64,000 nt of DNA from Patiria pectinifera (Eukaryota > Echinodermata > Asteroidea > Valvatida > Asterinidae): contig CM057138.1 in the NCBI GenBank assembly GCA_029964075.1, positions 4,954,932 through 5,018,931 on the forward strand. Reading direction: 5' to 3'. Shown here piece after piece: positions 57,701-62,703 of the stretch. Every line of letters starts with the position of its first letter. Position 1 is the first letter of the stretch. A model generated the notes under the pieces. That model was given only the letters and a program-made list of their open reading frames with translations. It made no database searches and had not been told where the DNA came from. A program made the translations under genes and the position numbers.

Positions 57701-58798
57701 GAGCACTATATGTTCAGTAGTTACATCCCTCGGACCTTATGTGCTCAAAACGATGCAAAAAAAGATCAGGCCAACTTTACTCACTCTTTAGCCAGCAAAT
57801 TTCTCCAAAACTGTTACTGGGCAAAAAAAAAGTTCCTCTGTATTTCACCAACCAAGTTTTAAATGAGACTTTCCTTCAGTATTTGGCAGTGGCTTGCACA
57901 AGAGAGGGAAGTCAAGTGATTTCAAAATGAGGCTAAAGACTAGACTTCTACATGTCCATCCATGGTCCGGCCAACTGTTTGACAAGACTGACTTCTTCAT
58001 TCAGCCTAGTCTGGTGCCTGACTGAGGAGAAATGTGTAGAAATAGTGACCTAGTACCCGACATCCTAGATATTTCTTTCGGCACAGTCAGCTGACAGTTG
58101 ATTGATGCAGTACTGAAGAGTTGTTGGACTGCTTGTTTCATGTGACAGTCTATTTTCTTGTATTGCATGTTTTCAGTACCTTAAGTTTTGGGACTCTCGT
58201 ACACAGTATTGAGAGTCCCAAATTTTTGGACTATATCTTGTTACATCCAAGAACTGCCAGTGGCCGCTAGGATCAGTCATTCTTAAGAAATTGAGGGGAA
58301 AAGGGAGCACGTATCACCACGAAAGTTTGACATTTTTTAAGTTTAGAGATATGAATAGAGTGTGGCTATGGGAAAGATTTCCATATATACGAAGTTCACT
58401 CAACACCCTGTGTACAAACCCTATGAGATTGGACTGACAAATTCTAAGTGTTTTCTAAGAAAATGCTTGTATTTTCTCACTGCTCAAATTGACTTTGATG
58501 ACATGAAATTGCTATCTGGGGGCTTGTTAGTCAATACAGAGGAAAATTAGTGAACTTCGTATATGGAAATCTTTCCTGGCTATGTATATTGCCATGATTA
58601 CGGGTCAATCAGAATCAGTGCAAAATTGATTAAAACCGAAGTAGGCCTACCTTCAACTCCTTGTTCATCAAGACTCTGTTGACACTTCACAACACTTTCC
58701 CTTTGGCTTCCAAGTCCCTCATTGGCTTTGCTTTCGGCTATTGGCAGCAGCACACTCACGACCACTATCCAAGCCAGGATTAAGCTAGGTCCTTCCAT
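39523..58798 (-). CDS. Guanylate-binding-protein family GTPase with signal peptide (21 exons, 830 residues, complete)
   Basis: GBP/GB1 proteins are large dynamin-like GTPases; mammalian members are cytosolic, interferon-induced and act on membranes and pathogens. Twenty-one GT-AG exons join in phase to 831 codons including TGA. Residues 1-23 are a signal peptide (hydrophobic LILAWIVVVSVLLPIA, predicted cut AES|KA), followed by a Ser/Pro-rich linker to about 85. The G domain covers about 90-380: P-loop GKYHSGKS (120-127), switch I Thr152 in PQTMGIWMW, DTEG (178-181), then AALLSSYLIYNS. A helical, partly coiled-coil region follows to about 800. The tail is LWSTLVGFIQWIMWIFS. Human GBP1 has 592 residues, so this protein is extended at both ends. 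The usual P-loop Arg is His and the RD motif reads QD. I infer a secretory-pathway GBP relative; activity is unknown. Confidence 0.9.
39981..40690 (+). mobile_element. GCCATGCAAT-family repeat, longest copy, interrupted
   Basis: Left 39981-40029 and right 40293-40690 match the truncated copy at 15925 and, reversed, 52320-52910 (shared GAGGGCGCTGTTGCTGT, TTGTCAAGGGTATTTTGGTG). The gap is a GATCAAGC MITE. Confidence 0.75.
40030..40292. mobile_element. GATCAAGC-ended MITE, copy 2 (nested)
   Basis: Inverted ends GTGATGTGATCAAGCTAAAT and ATTTAGCTTGATCGCATCAC. It interrupts the repeat whose unbroken form is at 15960-15985. Confidence 0.85.
41017..41100 (-). CDS. GBP-like gene, exon 20
   Basis: Residues 741-768: LQSAKKVALLSADRYDTVFS. 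Acceptor TTGTAG|GTC, donor TTT|GTAAGT, phase 0 both sides. Confidence 0.84.
41138..41615 (+). mobile_element. GCAGACCAGTAAAT-ended element, copy 1
   Basis: TTAAGGTAGCAGACCAGTAA on the left, ACTGGTCTGCACCCTTAA on the right. The interior (CTCCCACTTCAAAAATTCGG, CCATCGCCATTTTGAAAAAC) matches 60976-61463 closely. It begins about 40 bp upstream of GBP exon 20. Confidence 0.85.
41680..42055 (-). mobile_element. GAAGTTTCAGCTC-family element, reverse diverged copy
   Basis: Contains AAAAGCTTACTTGGATTAAAG, GATTTCCAACGATCAATCAA and GATCCTGTATGCCTTTAAG, which correspond to parts of the 2158 and 49107 copies. Confidence 0.55.
42318..42431 (-). CDS. GBP-like gene, exon 19
   Basis: Residues 703-740: DDCLMQLQRLIHAVCGQRRQ, helical. 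GC-rich relative to the flanking introns. Donor GAG|GTCAAG is less usual. Confidence 0.83.
42895..42943 (-). CDS. GBP-like gene, exon 18
   Basis: Residues 686-702: LTQEATRAKSLFKELL. Only 49 bp, but acceptor GTTCAG, donor GTGAGT and both phases agree with the neighbours. Confidence 0.82.
43199..43613. mobile_element. CATAGAGCTAT-ended element
   Basis: CATAGAGCTATATTAAATTAC at 43201 is inverted as GTTATTAACATAGCTCTATG at 43593-43612. Interior 340 bp with no coding signal. It ends about 30 bp from the GBP exon 17 donor. Confidence 0.72.
43645..43730 (-). CDS. GBP-like gene, exon 17
   Basis: Residues 658-685 plus two bases, a polar loop (DNTDSTQLPLPVNDTDLDH) between helices. The donor AG|GTAGCG is weak. 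A TIR element ends about 30 bp past it. Confidence 0.78.
43951..44025 (-). CDS. GBP-like gene, exon 16
   Basis: Residues 633-657: SEAEKEHEKKNNQLLKVKC, a strongly charged coiled-coil stretch. Donor GAG|GTAAAT. Confidence 0.85.
44595..44761 (-). CDS. GBP-like gene, exon 15
   Basis: Residues 577-632. HQEPRSPKTMSRLSEGARQK is followed by a helix rich in Ala and Glu. The frame is open well upstream of the acceptor, but phase 1 from exon 14 fixes the join at ATGCAG|AGGAG. Confidence 0.86.
44865..45270. mobile_element. Dispersed element with 17-bp internal array, copy 1
   Basis: Flanks (CACGCCTCAATCCCTCTGTA, CATACATTTACAGCATAAT) match those at 56165-56690. The internal array at 45085-45210 repeats ATCACACGCCTAGAAAA about eight times. 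The outer ends CAGTCCTTCTGATTTGA and TCAAATCAGGACTA are an approximate inverted pair. Confidence 0.82.
45891..45981 (-). CDS. GBP-like gene, exon 14
   Basis: Residues 547-576 plus one base; an amphipathic helix (LDNIRDSFLLKNSQLLESVL). Donor CTAG|GTAAGG. Confidence 0.85.
46744..46908 (-). CDS. GBP-like gene, exon 13
   Basis: Residues 492-546. It contains a proline turn (GELPLPMK) and the helix YSRTLERLQRSAPFQKFLDQ. Acceptor CCACAG|TTA, donor AAG|GTAACA. Confidence 0.87.
46973..47234. mobile_element. GATCAAGC-ended MITE, copy 3
   Basis: ATGTGATGCGATCAAGCTAA on the left and CATGTAGCTTGATCACATCA on the right, about 35-bp inverted ends. The body resembles 40030-40292. Confidence 0.85.
47290..47710 (-). 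mobile_element. tRNA-derived SINE (GGCAAGCCACTT family), copy 3
   Basis: On the minus strand: head GGCCTAGTGGTTACGGTTC with GGGGTTCAAATCCAGG, then TTGGGCAAGCCACTTTACCC. The 3' part runs towards a TATTGGTTTTTGACAGAC end. Confidence 0.72.
47780..47909 (-). CDS. GBP-like gene, exon 12
   Basis: Residues 448-491: a lysine and glutamate-rich helix (ELRSQIKEKYHRTVDMNEKK) of the helical domain. Donor GAG|GTAAGT. Confidence 0.87.
48215..48755 (+). repeat. 11-bp G-rich minisatellite (AGTTTGGGTGG)
   Basis: Degenerate AGTTTGGGTGG / AGTTTGGGCAG units over 540 bp, preceded by T9G10. It fills most of intron 11 of the GBP-like gene and reaches about 15 bp from the exon 11 donor. In the transcript the strand is C-rich. 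Confidence 0.92.
48770..48828 (-). CDS. GBP-like gene, exon 11
   Basis: Residues 429-447 plus two bases, a helical segment (HETAASKTDKLIQQ). The donor GG|GTGAGT sits within about 15 bp of a G-rich minisatellite that fills the next intron. Confidence 0.85.
48930..49067 (-). CDS. GBP-like gene, exon 10
   Basis: Residues 383-428. It opens IPSRWSAFIQSMEQSAVQDC, the start of the GBP_C helical domain. Donor CAG|GTTTGT. Confidence 0.9.
49107..49507. mobile_element. GAAGTTTCAGCTC-family element, complete copy with inverted ends
   Basis: Left TTAAGGAATGTAAGATCATT and right AATGATCTTATTTGCCTTTT form the inverted ends. It defines the family also seen at 2158 and 10930. Confidence 0.78.
49756..49835 (-). 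CDS. GBP-like gene, exon 9
   Basis: Residues 356-382. ITGAELASLIEVLVTAANEG matches the V-G-L--LV--YV-AI--G helix that ends the GBP G domain. Confidence 0.92.
50235..50328 (-). CDS. GBP-like gene, exon 8
   Basis: Residues 325-355 plus one base. A charged helix ends in LIQTLRQGIIPKEKN, equivalent to the segment before the GGIQVNG turn of GBPs. Donor AATG|GTATAG. Confidence 0.88.
50934..51183. mobile_element. 250-bp foldback element
   Basis: Arms of about 110 bp (50934-51042 and 51072-51183) pair: GAAGTTGAGGGATATGTTTT with AAAACATACCGCACAACTTC at the ends and TTCTTCACACTGTTTGTA with its complement near the centre. Confidence 0.83.
51739..51965. mobile_element. TTAACCCTAA-ended element, copy iv (227 bp)
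   Basis: Ends TTAACCCTAACAGCCC and GGGGAGTTAGGGTTAA. The interior is unrelated to the other copies, so only the ends define the family. Confidence 0.75.
52009..52203 (-). CDS. GBP-like gene, exon 7 (G4 region)
   Basis: Residues 260-324. It opens VVQDF where GBPs have LRDF, so the guanine-contacting Asp is kept (Asp263) but the Arg is Gln. PTPSEWLHEM and DCHTLFFPA match the PLTPDEYL and F-FP segments. Confidence 0.93.
52320..52910 (-). mobile_element. GCCATGCAAT-family repeat, reverse copy
   Basis: Reverse counterpart of 39981-40690 without the nested MITE. Shares AACTGAGGGCGCTGTTGCTG and TTAGGCACCAAAATACTG. Confidence 0.72.
53197..53283 (-). CDS. GBP-like gene, exon 6 (G domain)
   Basis: Residues 231-259. 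It ends FPPLLW, equivalent to the FPDFVW strand before the RD motif. Donor TGG|GTGAGT. A 95-bp VNTR lies about 70 bp upstream of its acceptor. Confidence 0.9.
53355..53935 (+). repeat. 95-bp VNTR (AGGTGCTTGCATA), about four main copies
   Basis: GGGTGCCGGCCTGCATGGTA occurs at 53541, 53636, 53731 and 53831, spacing 95, 95 and about 100 bp. Each unit is itself built from GGTGCTTGCATA-like 12-mers. It starts about 70 bp upstream of GBP exon 6. Frames across it (MQAPMLVPCRPAP) are artefacts. Confidence 0.95.
54161..54309 (-). CDS. GBP-like gene, exon 5 (G domain)
   Basis: Residues 181-230. VFAVAALLSSYLIYNSVKVI matches the conserved FALAVLLSS-YNS helix of GBPs and atlastins. Donor CAG|GTATGC. Confidence 0.95.
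54350..54625 (-). mobile_element. tRNA-derived SINE (GGCAAGCCATTT family), copy 4
   Basis: On the minus strand: CTAGTGGTTAGGGTTTGTGA head, GGGGTACCAATCC at the B box position, then TTGGGCAAGCCATTTTACAC and ATGGGTACCGGCATTAGC. Confidence 0.75.
54759..54819 (-). CDS. GBP-like gene, exon 4 (DTEG motif)
   Basis: Residues 161-180 plus one base. It encodes LSVIFLDTE, completed to DTEG across the intron; this is the Walker B/G3 motif. Acceptor TTTCAG|CCA, donor GAAG|GTAAAT. Confidence 0.94.
55059..55546. mobile_element. Element with about 58-bp inverted ends
   Basis: GGCCACTATTTTATGCAAATC at 55062 is inverted as GATTTGTATAAAATAGTGGCC at 55525, with pairing continuing through TTGGATCCAGACGAGCGCC and its counterpart. 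Interior 370 bp in GBP intron 3, no transposase. Confidence 0.82.
56165..56690. mobile_element. Dispersed element with 17-bp internal array, copy 2
   Basis: The same flanks as 44865-45270. The array at 56380-56645 has about 16 units of ATCACACGCCTAGAAAA with variants (CGGCTAG, CGCCAAA, CGCCCAG). It begins about 60 bp past the donor of GBP exon 3. Confidence 0.88.
56749..56916 (-). CDS. GBP-like gene, exon 3 (P-loop and switch I)
   Basis: Residues 105-160: VAVVAVVGKYHSGKSFLLNQ then GFTVGPSLRPQTMGIWMWG. This is the diagnostic GBP block. The P-loop residue equivalent to the human GBP1 arginine finger (Arg48) is His123. Confidence 0.96.
57333..57496 (-). CDS. GBP-like gene, exon 2 (linker and start of G domain)
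   Basis: Residues 50-104. A Ser/Pro-rich linker precedes RPMQLVRPDPTHRKMEL, which resembles the strand before the P-loop in GBPs. Phase 1 in, phase 0 out (CAG|GTGATA). Confidence 0.85.
57520..58360. other. GBP intron 1 segment
   Basis: No gene. One short palindrome, TTGGGACTCTC...GAGAGTCCCAA, at 58187-58222. Confidence 0.45.
58368..58580. mobile_element. 213-bp inverted-end element in GBP intron 1
   Basis: GGAAAGATTTCCATATATACG at the left is inverted as CGTATATGGAAATCTTTCC at the right, and both continue into GAAGTTCACT / AGTGAACTTC. Interior has no coding signal. Confidence 0.83.
58651..58798 (-). CDS. GBP-like gene, exon 1 (signal peptide)
   Basis: Residues 1-49 plus one base. The start at 58798 is the only ATG in frame; the longer reading from 58813 would need a TTG start. 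It encodes the signal peptide and the start of the linker (one Cys at 34). Donor GAAG|GTAGGC. Confidence 0.85.
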
Positions 58799-58861
58799 TT
58801 GTGCAAACTGCAACCATGCCTGGTTTAGGCCCTATGCTATAGCCCAATGAAATGTATTGTA

Positions 58862-59382
58862 TTAAAGGGAAAATACAACATTTGCAAACATCAAAAAAAA
58901 AACCTACCAAATCATTTTGAAATACCTTGCTGGACTGTTAGTGAATGACAGTGTAAAGCATCCTGTAAAATCATGGCACCTGGTATACTGTCATTTTCAA
59001 GAAAAGTGGTATTTTTGTATCAATTTCCAATGCTGATCGGCCGATCAGCATTGGAAACAACTGGCTTTTGTTCAAATACTGGCCCCAATTGACCATCGCA
59101 CTTGTTTGCAATCGATTACAAACCTACGAACGGGTACGAGCCAGCTAGACTGGTTCCCTGATCTTACAATTCCCCAATGTATGTAAACTGCTGTTTCTTC
59201 TTATATGGAGTCAGGGAACCAGACTACATGAAAATGATCGTTTTTCTTGGTTTTTATAGCATTTTCGAACCCAAAACCTCAAAAAAGTCAGTGTAACTAT
59301 ATTTGCTATATATTTCCAATCCCCCAATTCCATCCATTTCTGAAAATTACAGCAAAAGCAAATGATGTATATTCCCTTTAAA
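58862..59382 (+). mobile_element. TTTAAA-ended MITE family, copy E, directly upstream of the GBP start
   Basis: Same ends as copy A. Its central palindrome is TTTCCAATGCTGATCGGCC and complement, altered at several bases but still perfectly paired. It starts 64 bp upstream of the GBP ATG, so the gene's leader or promoter must lie in or beyond it. Confidence 0.87.
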
Positions 59383-59971
59383 GCCACACATCACCGCCTA
59401 TAAAGCACTGATGGCATGCATCAGTGCATTGGCAGATTTTTCTTACACTGATTTTTCATTATGAAAGCTATATAGGCCTACTATTACCAATAACCAGGAA
59501 AAATTAAAAGGTCAATGGTGCACGACCTCGAGAAAAAATAAGGTCAATAAATAGGTGGGTGCGGACATCCGGGAATTTTTTGAAAACAGTGTTGCAACCT
59601 GACGCCACTTTCGCAATTGTACAAATTCTACATGGACAGTCAAGAAAATGTTGTAAGTATTTCCTAACAAAATTGGAAATGTTTCTCAGTCCCAGATTCA
59701 AGTCTTATCATCATTTTTGCAATGAATGCCCTTCATTGAGATGATATATGAAGAACTTGAAAAGTGAAGTCAGGTTGCAACATTTTTAAAATTTTTTAAC
59801 ACAATTGGCTTTATTTATTAAATAGCTCCCAGATCTATGTTCTTAAAACTTAATTCTTAAGTCTGGAGTGCTGAATACATAGCAACCGATGAAAACTGGT
59901 GTGCAAATGAAGCGATGTTTTTATCGGATGACGTCAGCCCGCCCTCACCTATTTTTGGACAAACTATACGA

Positions 59972-60340
59972 AGTGGCTATCGTTACGGCAGCCGTTGTTT
60001 AGCGCCCTCTACGATACTTTGATACGCACGCAGGTATATAATGATTTGTTTCCCCACGTTTTAGCGAGCAGTGCGACAGCTCAGTCGACAGAGGGTAGGA
60101 TTTTGCACCGCGAGGTTGCGGGTTCGCATCTCAGTTTTGCACTCCAATTTTTTTCCTTTTCTAACCTGAGGCTTTGGAGGATTTTTTTTAAAAGGGAAAT
60201 AAAGTCTGAATTTCATAACGTTCAAATTCACTTTTTTCCTTCTAATTTTATATTTTCTTCTCATATGTTTATAAAAGTAGCAGTCTACCGTAACGATAGA
60301 AAATGGGAAATGCGTTACGGCTGCCGTAACGATAGCCACT
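59972..60340 (+). mobile_element. tRNA-derived SINE copy 2 bounded by 22-bp inverted repeats
   Basis: SINE body 59994-60283 (A box-like CAGCTCAGTCGACAGAGGG, B box GGTTCGCATCT) matches 4616-4903. AGTGGCTATCGTTACGGCAG at 59972 is exactly inverted (22 bp) at 60319-60340, a structure missing from copy 1. Confidence 0.75.
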
Positions 60341-60601
60341 GTGTATTTCATAATTATTGGATAAACAGTCAGTAGCCTACCGATATAGGGGTAGGCCTAC
60401 AAAATTCAAATTTTCCTGGTGTTATAGCCAACCATAGCAAATATCAAGTAGAAAACAATTTAGAAAATTTCTAATTAAGGTAACACAACTGTTCAGGAAT
60501 TTTGGCATGCATGTGTCTCCACACACAGTGTGCGGAACGGAAGTCCCTGCAGCTGGCGGCGGTAGCCGTCAGCAACACTTGCCCGGGCGCACCTCACCCC
60601 G

Positions 60602-60686
60602 TAGCCCCACTAGTGTGGCCGTCGGTATGCTGCGCTGAACCTCTGCAGCGCAGCATGCCGACGGCCACACTAGTCTAGTGGGGCTA
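60602..60686. mobile_element. 85-bp hairpin MITE with 9-bp target duplication
   Basis: Ends TAGCCCCACTAG and CTAGTGGGGCTA, with the interior pairing almost throughout (GTGTGGCCGTCGG / CCGACGGCCACAC). CTCACCCCG flanks it on both sides (60593-60601 and 60687-60695). Duplications of 8-9 bp are typical of hAT or Mutator-type elements. Confidence 0.9.
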
Positions 60687-60975
60687 CTCACCCCGCAACT
60701 CGCCTGAACTTCAACTTGCACTGCAGTAAGTCCTACATAAATCTACAAGAAAATATGAAACCCAATCGGTCAACGGCAAACTTCATTCTGAAATCAGTTG
60801 ATGAATAAATTTCTTCTATAAAACTCGTCGAATTCAAGTCAAACGTTCGACGCAGACAACACGTGTGATTGTGATGATCGTATAGATCTTTTCGCGCACC
60901 GCCCACCAAAAGAGCGCCCTCCAGCGTCAAACGTGTTGTTTGTCTTTCCCCGGCCCCGTCGACGCCAGACGTCTA

Positions 60976-61463
60976 GTTGCAGACCAGTACAACTGCCATA
61001 GACCGCATGATGAATGCCCCCACTTCAAAAATTCAGGAAAAATACTCACAACTCTCCAAGGTATTCCAGAGTCCAGACACACATCACATTAAAGCTAAAT
61101 TTCATCATCTTTCATTTCTTTTCAATTTTCGGGGGTTAACTGATGACGTTTAGGAGAAATTTCCATCCGAAGATGATTATGCACCCCTTAAAATGGTCCT
61201 GATCGAAGCCCATCGCCATTTTGAAAAACGACGCCTACACTCCATTGCAAAATATAGTCTTTTTAGGGCTCCAATTTCATCCAAATTGCACGGAACTACA
61301 AGCTCACACTGTGCACGGCTTCCACCCATAATTTTTTTTTTTACAAACCCTCAAGTTCACGGCCAACAATATGCTCAATAGCGAAGAATTTGAGGGCATG
61401 CAAATCGTAATTTGGCCAGCGTAGGCGATTTCGGACCGATTTACTGGCCTGCGCGCAACCCTA
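60976..61463 (+). mobile_element. GCAGACCAGTAAAT-ended element, copy 2
   Basis: Diverged copy of 41138-41615, with the same internal order and ends GTTGCAGACCAGTAC / TTTACTGGCCTGCGCGC. Confidence 0.82.
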
Positions 61464-61469
61464 AGGCCT

Positions 61470-62600
61470 GCGCCTGGTGCTCACCCGGTGAGACCGGCTG
61501 GTGATCATTCGATGAAGAAATGAGGCGAACTATTACTCTCCAAAAACCTGAGAAAGTAAAACCATGCAAATACAGAAAATAGACTTACGCATGAAACAAT
61601 TATAACCCGTCCAAGACGTCTTTAAATACTGCATGACTCAAAGACGCCAGAGGGATCGAACATTCTTACCAATTCTTCGTTTCTTTACATTTCATCAGTT
61701 GCAGTTCAATTCAGTCCACATTTATTTCCATTCTGCACAGGACAATTGAAATATACAAGAAATAACAATATACACGGACACATACCGTGGAGGCATATTC
61801 TGGAAGCCAAAACGTGGCACGTACGTACCAGTCCAGTCGAAGACTTCAGATTCAAAGCCCATTTCGAAGAAAACATGCCTTTAAGAAATTTAATACAGAC
61901 GCCAAACTTGGTAGGTTGCATGTAGACCTAGCTACTGAACTCTGGAAATTTATAAAAGTACCGTTTCAACATTAGAGACGTTTCGCACAATTCATGTCAC
62001 GAATATATTGTTCGTTCACCACGCATTTCTTACGTGCACGTGTATTCAACAGTATCGGCATGAAATGTGCATTACTAGCGTAAAGGTTTGGGCCCACATG
62101 AATACATATTCAGCAGAATCACTATAGGGTCAGATATGTCCATTTCCCAAAGGACCCAAACCACCCAAAAAAAAAGAGCTTTAAATGAAATAGCTTCTTT
62201 CTGTTTCATCTTTTCTTTTTATCTCCAAAAAGACAAACTGACAACATGCAATCAATAGCGCAACAAGCAGACGAAACTCAGTAAACATCACATACAGGTC
62301 AGCGAACCTGGATATAATTATTTATCTTATTGTGCTTTTACACAACAAAGACATCCTTCATAATGATCACCCGAAACAGAAACTTCAACTCATAGCATTT
62401 TCCTTTCGTTTAAGCAAAATTACTAGCGCTTCCGAAAGCATTGAATAGCCCACTTTCTTACGATCAAGAACATATCAAAAGTGAAATTCTTGGTTGTAAA
62501 AAATACTCCACGTGAAGAAAGCCAAATATGAAACAATATCACGAATAAACATCCTGTTGGCTACTGTTTGCATTAAACAGTTTTTTTCTTCAAGCGATAT
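61470..62600. other. Intergenic region between the GBP-like gene and the GPCR
   Basis: The two genes are divergent, so this stretch and 59.4-61.5 kb should hold both promoters. Apart from the TATA box at 62615 no regulatory motif stands out. Confidence 0.4.
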
Positions 62601-62614
62601 GATTGACCCAGGCA

Positions 62615-62622
62615 TATATAAG
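62615..62622 (+). promoter_or_regulatory. TATA box upstream of the GPCR
   Basis: TATATAAG lies 82 bp before the ATG. Initiation about 30 bp downstream would give a 5' leader of roughly 55 bases, consistent with an intronless gene. Confidence 0.5.
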
Positions 62623-62703
62623 TAGAATGAATTTTGATTTGATATCAGAAACCTGTGAGTAGGATGTGATACAGAGCACACACGATCAGATAAATGCACA
62701 TTC

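Noticed and set aside
58799..58813. Start of the GBP-like protein at 58813 (five residues longer)
   Set aside because: The codon there is TTG; the first ATG in frame is at 58798 and directly precedes the signal peptide.
4694..60140. tRNA genes at 4694, 32869 and 60069
   Set aside because: A and B boxes are present but acceptor and anticodon stems do not form good cloverleaves, and two sit at the head of repeated bodies, so they are SINE heads or pseudogenes.
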